Below are positions 20,562-29,828 of a stretch of DNA of 48,113 nucleotides, piece after piece. The notes beneath the pieces were generated by a model, which saw only the letters and a program-made list of their open reading frames with translations, searched no databases and was not told where the DNA came from. The translations under genes were made by a program, and so were the position numbers. Every line of letters begins with the position of its first letter. The stretch's first letter is position 1. Source of the DNA: Nemertoderma westbladi (Eukaryota > Xenacoelomorpha > Nemertodermatida > Nemertodermatidae); contig JAUCBJ010002732.1 of NCBI GenBank assembly GCA_032718475.1, positions 1-48,113 on the forward strand. Reading direction: 5' to 3'.

Positions 20562-22219
20562 GTCAGATTCATTACTATAAGGGGTCATCCATAAAAGACG
20601 TCCGAGCTAGAGGGGGGGGGAGGGGGGTCGGCCAAATCCGGACATTTACGGACAGGGGGGGGGGGGGGTGTAGCAAAATTCGGACGTCTGTTTTTAAATT
20701 TTTTATTGTCAACTTTGCAGCCCATATGGCCAAATGTAGTCTAAACTTAACTTTGGGATGGGCACCTAGGCCCCGCATATTTAAAGTGAAAGTAAACGTT
20801 TGGCTAGGTGTCACAGACGATGCTATTAAGGTCAGCTTTAGATGTCTATCAAACACACTAACTCCCCGGGGCACTGCTTAAGAACAGCCGGAGGTTAATT
20901 TTCGCGAGAGTTATATTTGGATATTTTAATGAAATATTATCGTATTACTATTAATCGTGTAATGCTTATGCTGTAGGTCCAGTGAGGCGAATCGTCACCG
21001 GCGAGGCAAGTCTGTTGGTTTGATATTATTATTTATTTAATATTGCTAATTTTAATTGTGGCTTCAAGTTTCAGAATCTGGGGAGACGGCCAACCTAACC
21101 CTTGATGGGTGTACCTGTACACTGTACAGTATACGTGAAGTTTATCATGTATTACAATGTATTAAGCCTGTACCGTAACGCTATATTATACTGGCTAATA
21201 AGTAGTTTCAGTTTGATAATGTACTGGTCAGTACTGCGGTCCCCTATTCTTTACTAGTGCCCACTCCCGGCAAGCCTAAGGCTGCACGATAAATAGGCTA
21301 CCGGTAAATAGGCTAAAATTCGGACGTCCGAATAGGGGGGAGGGGGGGGGGGTCAAAAACCGGACATTCGCGGACAGGGGGGAGGGGGGGTCCAAAAATT
21401 CGGGATCGAGACTCGGACGTCTTTTATGGATGACCCCTAACAACAAACTGAAAGTATTTAAAAACCCAAAATTGTGCGAGCTGTCTGTTTCCAACAAATT
21501 TTTATAAATTCCCTTACATGACCTCCTGTAGTAGTCCATATCCCTTACACAATGACTAAAGTGTATACAGTAGGCTATATCGACAGACAAGAACCAAAGC
21601 CTTAATTATGGTGGATAAAAAAAGAAACTAACCACGACAGTTACCCGGTCATGTCCCTTAACATTTATAGCAGTTATTGAATGTGCTTGTTGGCTGTTTT
21701 AGATTTTACACCCATAAGTCGAGGCAAATATAGTAATTGAATAAAATTGCGCAGGAGTAACAATTAAATTATAACGTGTTATTATACGTGTTATTATAGT
21801 TATTGTTACCGTGATACGCATCCCTAAAGATGGTACAGAGTACATACAATTGGTACGACATACGAGCTAGCACAACGGAATATACAATGTAAACAAGTGA
21901 ATATATGACGTGTAAATAGATGGGTCTCTATTATACGTAATTGAATATTTAAGAGGTAGCAATATACTGTAAAATAAAGAAAATAAATAAATAAATATAA
22001 AAAAAATATACTGTCATTAATTTCTTGCACATTAAATCCAACAACATCACCTGACTCGAAACGTATGTCTGTCAGTTCCTTTAAAAATATAACCTTCCAT
22101 TCACCATCTATTCGCTTGACACAATATTATACGTAGTATGTTATATATGTTCTCTGTACATATGTTATTGTACACCGAACAACATATGTTAATAAAGAAG
22201 ACTTTGCTTACGCTTACAG
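20562..22219 (+). other. Intron B-C of the NOS1AP-like gene
   Basis: The inferred intron runs from donor GTCAGA to acceptor CTTACAG (ends 22219). It contains the 857-bp TIR element listed separately. The remainder is AT-rich, with no other open frame worth calling. Confidence 0.75.
20581..21437. mobile_element. 857-bp non-autonomous TIR transposon in intron
   Basis: The terminal inverted repeats GGGGTCATCCATAAAAGACG and its reverse complement lie at the exact ends. TAA is duplicated outside (20578-20580 and 21438-21440). Just inside each end is a G-rich block with CGGACATT, CGGACAGGGGGG and AATTCGGACGTC. These subterminal blocks are in direct orientation although the tips are inverted. No transposase frame is present. 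The 3-bp duplication would fit PIF/Harbinger-type integration, but the superfamily is uncertain. Confidence 0.82.
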
Positions 22220-22378
22220 GATCGCATTAACCAGCTGTTGATACAGAACGGGGCTTTACTACGTCACGTCCAGGGTTTGGTGTCGCAAGTACAGAATCTC
22301 GAACTGGTAACAGAAGGGGAATTCACTCCCGCCGATGAAATACTCAAACAACCCAAATACAAATCCAAAAATAGCTAA
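22220..22378 (+). CDS. NOS1AP: NOS1AP-like gene, final visible exon C
   Basis: Phase 0 after acceptor CTTACAG, it encodes DRINQLLIQNGALLRHVQGL, then VSQVQNLEL. This matches mammalian ARVHQLLLQNKDMLQHISLL VKQVQELEL, the continuation of the coiled coil. Read-through gives VTEGEFTPADEILKQPKYKS KNS and a TAA at 22376. An AATAAA lies at 22529-22534, so it can be the terminal exon. A GTAACA directly after the LEL codons could instead be a donor to further exons. Mammalian NOS1AP ends in a PDZ ligand (DDEIAV). The read-through end here (KNS) does not fit one. Confidence 0.85.
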   Translation, partial: DRINQLLIQNGALLRHVQGLVSQVQNLELVTEGEFTPADEILKQPKYKSKNS

Positions 22379-22810
22379 TTTCAATAACTTTATAATTATA
22401 CATAGTACTTAATACTGATTCCCTAAAACTTTCTGACAGACAGAGTCAGACACTGTTTCTACCCCACTATATTTGACACTTTGTACGGGGCGGGCCTCAT
22501 GTAGTGATTAAAGGTATTTGGCATATAAAATAAAGTGTATAATTTTGTGCTCTCTAGTGGTATACAAATACTGTACGTTATAGTGGTATAGAAGTAAGAA
22601 CCCACCAATAATCTGCAATCAATATTCTCGCGATAATAATTTCATAATTTGACAACTGTTTTTTAGGCTGCAGTGGCTAATAACACCATCACTCCCATTA
22701 AATATGGGGAAATTAAATTCTTACAAATCGATATTAATATTACGATGTTAAACAGTCTTAGGAGTACTAAACAATCTTTAATTCGATTTTATTCAATTTT
22801 CGATACATTT
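22379..22810. other. 3' flank of the NOS1AP-like gene
   Basis: It holds the putative polyadenylation signal (AATAAA at 22529-22534) and AT-rich sequence. No further gene is seen. Confidence 0.6.
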
Positions 22811-23582
22811 TCGGTGGTTGGCTCTCGGCCCAACCATCACAAATAGACCACACCGACCTAGACCCGCAGGTCATTCCGCAATAACCTCGCCCTGCGGTAC
22901 GGCCTCGCACCCCCTGACCTTCCCACTAACTGCGAGGGCTGTGGCGAGCCATTTGATACGGCACACGCCCTCAGCTGCAAGGTCGGGGGCTGGTCATTCG
23001 TCGCCACAACGAGATCCGGGACGTCTTCGGTGACCTACTGGCGGGGGCCTTCGGTTCGAACAATGTCGAAAGGGAGGTCACCCTGTCTGGAGGTCACCTG
23101 GACTCCCAGGGGCATGAGGTCGAGGGGGTGAGGGCTGATCTGGTCTCACGGGGTGTTTGGGCGAACCAGGTTGTGGCGTCTTTCGACGTCTCGATTATAA
23201 ATCTTGACGCCACTTCCTACGTTCGCTCCAACAGCTCCGCTGAGACCTTACTCGCCCAGAGGGAGCGGGTCAAACGCGTCCACTACCAGGAGGCCTGCGA
23301 AACACGCAGGATGCACTTCACACCGCTGTGTGTTCCACTGATGGAGTTTGGGGTGCGGAGGCGGCGGTCTTCATCCTTCACCTTGCTGAGACTCTGCAGT
23401 CTAAGCAGGTCGGTATGAGGCAGCGTGGGTTGGGGGTGGTGCTTGGTGCGGTGAGGCGACGACTGCAGTTCGGTCACCTTCGGGCGACCTCTCTGTGCCT
23501 GAGGGGTGGGAGGAGGCCTTGGCGTGATCTCGGGTTTGGGGATGGGGCGGGGATCCGGTGGATAGACCAGGACATGTACTAG
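22811..23582 (+). pseudogene. Degraded C-terminus of a LINE reverse transcriptase
   Basis: Three overlapping frames together spell the C-terminal part of non-LTR retrotransposon polyproteins common in invertebrate genomes. There is a zinc-binding motif CEGCGEPFDTAHALSC (CX2CX7HX3C), then RHNEIRD, then ADLVSRGVW, SFDVSIINLDATSYV, HFTPL and a final RRRLQFGHLRATSLCLRG block. At least two indels break the frame, near 22985-22995 (after the zinc motif) and near 23328 (after HFTPL). The reverse transcriptase and endonuclease domains are absent. The stretch is GC-rich compared with its surroundings, as expected for an insertion. A G-rich run follows at 23583-23600. Confidence 0.8.
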
Positions 23583-23600
23583 GGGGGAGGGGGGGGGGTT

Positions 23601-24446
23601 GCTATTGTTGTCGTTCTTCGGGGGGAATGGGCAAGACTATTATTTAATATTGTATAACCCGGTTTACTTATTGTCAGTTATCGGTTGAGTTTGGTGAACT
23701 GTAGTTTTAAACGCTCAATTAATGTTAATATAAATTCATTACATAATTACAGTAAGTTAAATAAAAAAAAATTTCGATACAATATTATATATATCATATT
23801 CATTAACTAATGAAATAAAACCGCCCTAATATTATATAAAATAACTATTTACATCATTGTGTGCAAAGTAGCACTTTGCACCGTTATGACCCGAGTTTAT
23901 TTATGTACCGAGCGAGCGCAGCGAGGGAGGTTTACATAAATAAACAAGGGTCTTTAACGCTGTAAAGTGACTTTTGCAAGCAATGATGTATGTAATTTTG
24001 TTACATTATGTCAACTTATCAGCGTTCGGTATGTGAAGAAAGGATTTTATGGATACTCATTTATACATTTTAATCATGTACTATATCGAATATAAGTGAA
24101 ATTTATTAACAGGTACACGGTATATACATTTAAATCTAATTAAAGTTTATTGTTGTTATCTCCTGCATGGATGTGATAAATCTTTGATCCATCGTCGACT
24201 GAAACAAACTGGCCATCGTCTGTGTCCGTTCAGTTTTACTGAACACTGTTGCCATTTCTTTGTTCATTGTCTATAAAATGTCTTCTATTGAACGTTTCGA
24301 TAGAATGGAATGCAGTACACGTTAAAAAATTATTTACATACAGTAGCTAGTCCCGTCACTGCAAACTGGACGCACACATTATGCAAACACGTGCTGCTTT
24401 ATTGAATAAAGAAGCACCCATTAATATAAATGGAAATAATACATTC
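23601..24446. other. AT-rich intergenic with a foldback element
   Basis: No gene is seen. The notable content is the foldback at 23872-23969, listed separately. Confidence 0.5.
23872..23969. repeat. 98-bp foldback with CCGAGCG loop, copy 1
   Basis: The outer arms pair CACTTTGCACCGTTATGACC with the complement of GGGTCTTTAACGCTGTAAAG. The inner arms GTTTATTTATGTA and TACATAAATAAAC are perfect complements. The loop is GC-rich and contains CCGAGCGAGCGCAGCGAGG. Related copies are at 25658-25746 and 27253-27303. Confidence 0.7.
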
Positions 24447-25035
24447 TGGAAACACATTTACATTTATTTATTATGTATACTGTATTACATTTACATTTAT
24501 TTATTATGTATACTGTATTACATTTACATTTATTTATTATATATATTACATTTATTTATTATGTATACTGTATTACATTTACATTTATTTATTATGTATA
24601 CTGTATTACATTTACATTTATTTATTATATATATTACATTTATTTATTATGTATACTGTATTACATTTACATTTATTTATTATTATACTGTATTACATTA
24701 CATTTATTTATTATGTATACTGTATTACATTTACATTTATTTATTATGTATACTGTATTACATTTACATTTATTTATTATACTGTATTACATTACATTTA
24801 TTTATTATGTATACTGTATTACATTTACATTTATTTATTATGTATACTGTATTACATTTACATTTATTTATTATATATATTACATTTATTTATTATGTAT
24901 ACTGTATTACATTTACATTTATTTATTATGTATACTGTATTACATATACATTTATTTATTATATATACTGTATTACATTTACATTTATTTATTATGTATA
25001 CTGTATTACATTTACATTTATTTACATTTTACATT
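24447..25035 (+). repeat. 33-bp AT-rich satellite
   Basis: About 18 copies of a 33-bp unit are built from CATTTACATTTATTTATTAT plus GTATACTGTATTA, with shortened variants of about 21-29 bp. It is stop-free in three forward frames, which explains three long overlapping spurious open frames here. Confidence 0.93.
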
Positions 25036-25088
25036 CTTTAAGTTGTTTCCATGTTATTGATTACTTTGCAGCGTCCCGTCGTATAGGC

Positions 25089-25123
25089 CGCAACGCAGCA
25101 AAGTAGTACTTTGCAGCGTTGCG
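25089..25123. repeat. 35-bp near-perfect palindrome
   Basis: Arms CGCAACGCAGCAAAGTA and TACTTTGCAGCGTTGCG pair at 16 of 17 positions around a single G. The GCAAAGTA and CGTT words also occur at the edge of the 23.87-kb foldback, so the two may be related. Confidence 0.7.
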
Positions 25124-25168
25124 AGTATTTCACCAGAACGCTGTTAAGTTGACCTAATGTAACAAAAG

Positions 25169-25315
25169 TTTTTTTGTTCGGCCATTTAGCCTCCATTTAA
25201 GGATGAAAGGCAGAGATGGGCCTTGGCTAGATTCTTTAAAGCATTTGTAAACGAAAAAAATTGTCTTGGCCCCCATGCGGGGATAAAACCCCCGACCTCC
25301 GGAGAGATGCCTTGT
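25169..25315 (-). mobile_element. tRNA-derived SINE-like copy 1 (degraded)
   Basis: On the minus strand it reads GAGGTCGGGGGTTTTATCCC CGCATG, a decayed pol III B box. This is followed by GGGCCAAGACA and a body ending in CATCCTTAAATGG. The same order and wording recur at 28605-28775. The two copies are similar through the body but differ in the head. Confidence 0.6.
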
Positions 25316-25657
25316 ATGTGTCATGTATGTGTGTAGGCCTATGTGTACTGTAAAAACAACAGTGTGCATAGGGTAAGGAAGTGGAGGAAAGCCTGACTTA
25401 ATTTAGTTTATATTACACGATCAATTTGCACTCGTCATGAACCCGACATGTATGTAACCTTTTATTTAATTTGCTCGCTTTAACACGCGTTTGCGGTTGT
25501 TTGGGAAGGGTGTGATACGATTTTCACACTGACACATTTAGTTTGTGAAATAAATCTGAGGTGTTTCATTAATAATTAGTGTGAGAGGATCGCGTTTTAG
25601 AATCTACAACGTTATATAACAACTACTGTATTTAATACGTCATTGTTCATAAAATAG

Positions 25658-25746
25658 CACTTTATAGCGTTACGGCACGAGTGATTTTGTTTACCGAGCG
25701 ACAGCGGCGGCAATTACAAAGCAGGTGACATAAAAGCATTAAAGTG
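25658..25746. repeat. Foldback with CCGAGCG loop, copy 2
   Basis: CACTTTATAGCGTTACGGCA CGAGT starts the left arm and the right arm ends ATTAAAGTG. The loop holds TTTACCGAGCGACAGCGGCG. The arms are more degenerate than in copy 1, but the order of words is the same. Confidence 0.5.
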
Positions 25747-26139
25747 ATAATTATGAACAATGGCGAATCTAATATTATTTATTTGAGAGGAATTATTTGT
25801 AACTATGCACTTTAAACTTTCTAGAACAACCTTGTAACAGGAAACCATGACAATGTTAATTATAAATACTTTCATCTCGTTCCAAATTAGCGTAGTTGAT
25901 ACCGTCAAACCCAAACGGGGTGACTCTGGAAAAAAGGTTTTTGTTTTTCTTTACGTTCTTTCGTAATTTTAATTGATGTATTTCCACTACATCCAGTATG
26001 TCACCGCGTCATTATTAGGTTGTTCTAGAAAGTTTATCGAATCAATAATAAATGAATTGTTGTTGGGTGGGGTGACGGCGAATTAAATATATTATTATGT
26101 TATGATAATGTTCTCCATAGCGAAATATATCAACCGACC

Positions 26140-26200
26140 CTATTGGGGCTCGAACCCGGTACCTAGGTATCAAACTTTCGGTTATCATCAGACGGGTGTG
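26140..26200 (-). other. tRNA T-arm-like fragment
   Basis: The minus strand reads GGTACCGGGTTCGAGCCCC, which fits a pol III B box and T arm. No A box or cloverleaf can be completed upstream, so it is not a tRNA gene. It is probably the remnant of a tRNA-derived repeat. CTGATGATAACCGAAAG lies just upstream of it on the same strand. Confidence 0.4.
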
Positions 26201-27252
26201 TCTGATAGCGAATTAATTTTTCATATCAAAAAATTGGTTTGGAGGAATTGCGAATCTTTTGATATACAGTAGGTAATAATATTTAGTATTAAATGAACAA
26301 TTAAATAGCATTAATATTAAAAGCTACACATGTTTTTTATATCTTAAACAATCTGACACCAAAGGAGCAAAATAAACATGTTTATATGTTGGGGGTACAT
26401 ATATGTATGATTGAAATGTATGATGATATTAAGTAATATGATTGGTATTAAATAATTACTTCAATAGTATTAATATAAAAAGCCACACAAGAAATATTCT
26501 AATCTTTGTTATTTTTTACATTACGAGACCAACTAAGCTCAATAAAGTAGTTTTCATAGACGGGGTCATACCTTCATGCCATAAAACCAGTTGAGCCCCA
26601 CTGTGTATATTGAATGCCATATGTGGATGTAGGAGCAGAGCGGCAAATAGTTGAATATGGTATGTATTTTATTCTTAAAATTGTTACTTTTTCGCTCGAA
26701 TATACCCCAAAATCGGGAGATAAAGTTTCACTTTTTTCCCCTAGGTAAAAAGTAACCCATAGGATTGCATTGATTTTACTTTTTTCCCGGTAAAAAAAAG
26801 TAAATTACAATATTTTTGGTGGAATTTCTTAAATTTAATTACATACAGTATGTTTAAAGAGCATCGACGCAGAAAAGGTTTGGAAGTCATTTGAGCCAAA
26901 TCCATTCACAAACTCAAAAGTTATTGGAACTTTAGTGTCTGTGCGGCGTACTCCAAAACTGAATTCAATATTAGTTTAGGTAGTTAAGCGGCTCTCTAGT
27001 TACATAATACATATTCGATAACAATAAATTATTGTAACATTGAGGAAGGCAACATCGAGAGTTGAAGAGTACAATAATTTGAATTGCAGTAACTATGGAA
27101 GCAATGTACTAGTAAAATACTGCAGTTCAATTTATTTTGTAACACTATATCGCTTTATCTTTTAGAATTGAGCAACAAAAAGTACCAATTTAAGAATAAA
27201 ATTACGTATTACATGAAAAACATGGAAAAAAAGTAGAACTTTTTTTCATTAT

Positions 27253-27303
27253 TCTCGAGGCATTTTATTTACCGAGCGTTAGCGAGGTTAACAAAGAGTC
27301 GAG
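27253..27303. repeat. Foldback with CCGAGCG loop, copy 3
   Basis: Short arms CTCGA and TCGAG flank TTTACCGAGCGTTAGCGAGG TTAACAAAG. The central words match the loop of copy 1 (TACCGAGCGAGCGCAGCGAG). Confidence 0.45.
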
Positions 27304-27398
27304 GGAATATTGAAAAAAAAATTTCATGTTGACATTTTTTAAAGTATTTTTTTTCACATGATCGTTGTGTAACAATTGCAGTGCTAAAACTAGGTTAA

Positions 27399-27606
27399 AG
27401 GGTGTAAGTAAACGCTACGCCGACAAGCGACAACCATATGAACTCTAATTAATATTAATTATCAATTGAGGGCAAAGATCAGGTTACAGTGGAATGTTAA
27501 TTCTAACCAAAACAATAAACGAGTCATGAGAACATGTTATAGTCTCATGTTTGTCGATGTCTGTCTAGGTCGTCAGCTGTCAGTTGTAGGCGTAGCGTTC
27601 ACACAC
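27399..27606. mobile_element. Small TIR element carrying one satellite monomer (27.4 kb)
   Basis: The left end reads AGGGTGTAAGTAAACGCTAC GCCGACAA. The right end holds the inverted partner (TTGTAGGCGTAGCGTTC). Between them is one AGGAGCAGGTTA-family monomer at about 27475-27520 (CAGGTTACAGTGG, then CTAACCAAAACAATAAACGA). The left tip pattern AGGGTN4GTAAACGC matches the tips of the element at 28144-28358. I could not find a clear target duplication, so the boundaries are approximate. Confidence 0.5.
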
Positions 27607-28143
27607 ATTATTTATCGCTCTACAAGTCCGGAAGAGATCCGCGAAGTGTAATTTTGGCCCCAATTTATTTAAGACGTCTCGAACCCCTTAAACCAATGTT
27701 AAAATCAAATTCAGCGAGCATTATTCACTGTATAGAATATAAAAAAAAATAGTAAAATATAAAACAGTTATTCTATGAAAATCAATTATATATTTCTGAA
27801 CGTTTTAGTCCCTATTGCACAAACATTTATGTACTGCTATTCGATATTGATACAACGATTCGGAAGTCATTAGAATTCAATATGGCCATAAATAGCAACA
27901 ATGTAACACTGTATTGGGGTCCTGTAGTTCTCTATGGGGCATTCAATGTTTGAATAATTATATGAATTGCATGATTTGAAGGACCATAATCATTGTTGCG
28001 TATATTGTTACGATATTGAGCTATAAGAATTAATAAAATATATATTTTTATTTAACAATTACGAATTTAACAAAATATGTAAAATTGTAAGTTTTGTATT
28101 GAGTGAGAAAGCCAAAGAGAAAGAGCGCTTTGAAATAATTAAA
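27607..28143. other. AT-rich intergenic
   Basis: Nothing beyond AT-rich sequence is seen, except that the last 7 bases (28137-28143) are the target duplication of the next element. Confidence 0.5.
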
Positions 28144-28358
28144 AGGGTCAGAGTAAAACGCGGATCCGGATTCTACATTTAACATTGTCCCTACGGAAGT
28201 CGATTTTTTTTACATTTTTATAACTCCCAAAAATAAAACTATAACCTGTTCTATTGACCTCAGTTTATTGTTTTGGTTAAAATAACGTGCCACTGTAACC
28301 TGCTCCTTTCCCTTAATTGATAATTTTGGAATCCGGATCCGCGTTTTACACCTACCCT
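28144..28358. mobile_element. 215-bp MITE carrying one satellite monomer (28.1 kb)
   Basis: The inverted tips share the form AGGGTN4GTAAAACGCGGATCCGGATTC, with exact complement over GTAAAACGCGGATCCGGATT. The 7-bp AATTAAA is duplicated outside (28137-28143 and 28359-28365). The interior holds one monomer on the minus strand: the plus strand reads GTTTATTGTTTTGGTT, then TAACCTGCTCCTTTCCC. There is no coding capacity. Confidence 0.82.
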
Positions 28359-28384
28359 AATTAAAAGCAAATTTATAATCATTT

Positions 28385-28490
28385 ATAGGGATGTCCCGGA
28401 ATTCCGGCGGTTTTTGCCCGATTCCGGCCGGAATTGCCGGAATGGGGTCAATTCCGGCCGGAATTTTACCGGAATTACCAGGTTCCTAAC
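28385..28490. repeat. Cluster of GGAATTCCGG palindromes
   Basis: Within about 100 bp, ATTCCGGCCGGAAT occurs twice (28421 and 28451), along with CCGGAATTCCGG (near 28397) and single GCCGGAAT and CCGGAATT words. The opening AGGGATGTCCCGG resembles hAT element tips, but no matching second end is visible. Confidence 0.6.
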
Positions 28491-28604
28491 TAGTTTAATA
28501 ATTGCAATTAGTTTGTTAAATTATTCTCAACATTTATATATTTTTTAAACTTTATTACCAATTAGTTTAAGATACTTTTCAACACTTGTAAAAAAGTATA
28601 GAAA

Positions 28605-28775
28605 TGAAGTTTTCTTCGACCGTTAGAGCTAACATTTAAGGATGCAAGGCATAGATGCCCCATGGTTAGCCCATTCGTGCCGAATCGAAAACTGTCTTGG
28701 CCCACATGCGGGGATCGAATCCACGACCTCCATATAGATTGGATTCAATGCAACCACTACACAAAAGTGGAACCT
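28605..28775 (-). mobile_element. tRNA-derived SINE-like copy 2
   Basis: On the minus strand the head reads TTGTGTAGTGGTTGCA (A-box-like) and then GTGGATTCGATCCCCGCATG (B-box-like). The body shares GGGCCAAGACA and CATCCTTAAATG with copy 1 at 25.2 kb. The pol III boxes make a tRNA-derived SINE the best reading. No poly-A tail or target duplication is clear. Confidence 0.65.
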
Positions 28776-29164
28776 AACTAACCTACAGTATGTAACGATT
28801 GAACATTAACTGCCACCCTGATTTTTAAAGTGAATGCAGTCTTGATGGGTATGTAACACATTTCCAAAAAACATTATATCATTATCATTAAAACATTATC
28901 CACCATCTGTTACAACACCTACTGTAGTATTCAAATACAATTCACAATAACTCGTGAGTCGTATGCCAAAAGATGGAACATTATTTAACATTGATTTTAT
29001 ATTATTTTACATTGATTTTATATATTGTACATTATTTTATTCCAAAATTGTAGCATTACTCAACGCCGTTAGTATTAACAGCGAGTTGATATTTAGCACT
29101 TTACAACTTTAGAGGACATTACAGCATTGTATTGGCCTGTACATTTAGTATTGTATTTGGTGTT

Positions 29165-29253
29165 ATTGTTTACGTGGTAACCCATGCCGGTGTTAAGTAA
29201 TGTCCACTAAGAGGACATTACTTAACGCCGTCATTGGATACCATGTAAACAAT
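29165..29253. repeat. 89-bp long hairpin, 41-bp arms and 7-bp loop
   Basis: Arms 29165-29205 and 29213-29253 are complementary at 36 of 41 positions with no gaps. Several mismatches would be G:U pairs in RNA. The arms begin ATTGTTTAC and end GTTAAGTAATGTCC. The loop is ACTAAGA. The size is pre-miRNA-like but also fits a small foldback transposon. The word GAGGACATTAC occurs again just upstream near 29112, which favours a repeat. Confidence 0.75.
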
Positions 29254-29828
29254 AGGTTGAAATTTGCCTGACAGCCAGATAGGCCTACAGCATTACCTAC
29301 CGGTAGGCGGGATATATCTATTAATAATCAGTAGGGCTTAGCTATATTATTATAACATGGCTCCAAACGCCACCATAAATATAAGCTAACTTATTTATAA
29401 CATAATTTATGTCATTTCACATTTATTTATACAGCAACTAATATAATTTGTGCAGTTTCTATCACTTATAATGTATATGTACAATCATTTCGTAATGTTA
29501 AAAGTTTGGAATAAAACTACATACATACTTGTTTCTAAATAATTTACAGTGTTCTGATCCTCGTGGATTTATTTTCACTCACTCACTAACGTTCATTCAT
29601 GTAACAAAGCCACTCGGATCATCACACTGTACAAAGTGGTACTTTACACACAAGTATGTAATTAGTTATTACGAATTTTTATATAACTTTTATGAATTTT
29701 TGTATAAGTTTTAGGAATTTTTTGCAACTTTTAATTCAAGTTTTGGGAATTTTATAAAACTTTTGCTAACACATCTAAGTTTAATTTTAATTCTAATTTA
29801 ATTTTTAACTAACACATCTAATTTGGCC
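29254..29828. other. AT-rich intergenic before the 44-bp array
   Basis: No gene is seen. Near 29660-29770 short phrases of the type TTTTATGAATTTTTGTATAA form a loose, decayed repeat. Confidence 0.45.

Larger units (their letters stand above)
25370..27399. other. Gene-poor AT-rich stretch with foldbacks and a tRNA-like fragment
   Basis: No host gene is visible over about 2 kb. It holds the second and third copies of the CCGAGCG foldback family (listed). A tRNA T-arm-like fragment lies at 26140-26200. Around 26690-26820 a locally symmetric AT-rich block contains complementary AAAAGTAAC/GTTACTTTT words. Confidence 0.5.

Noticed and set aside
20575-21590. Two reverse frames with proline-rich and MDDP phrases
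   Set aside because: Both lie on the ends of the 857-bp TIR element and come from its G-rich blocks. Not genes.
24381-25106. Three long frames with YIYLLCILYY-type hydrophobic repeats
   Set aside because: Produced by the AT-rich 33-bp satellite. The apparent membrane segments are compositional.
26140-26200. Possible hammerhead ribozyme on the minus strand (CTGATGA then GAAA)
   Set aside because: Only five bases separate the two core motifs, so no stem II can form, and no paired stem I or III was found.
26140-26200. tRNA gene
   Set aside because: Only the T-arm or B-box portion is present, with no A box, acceptor stem or anticodon arm.
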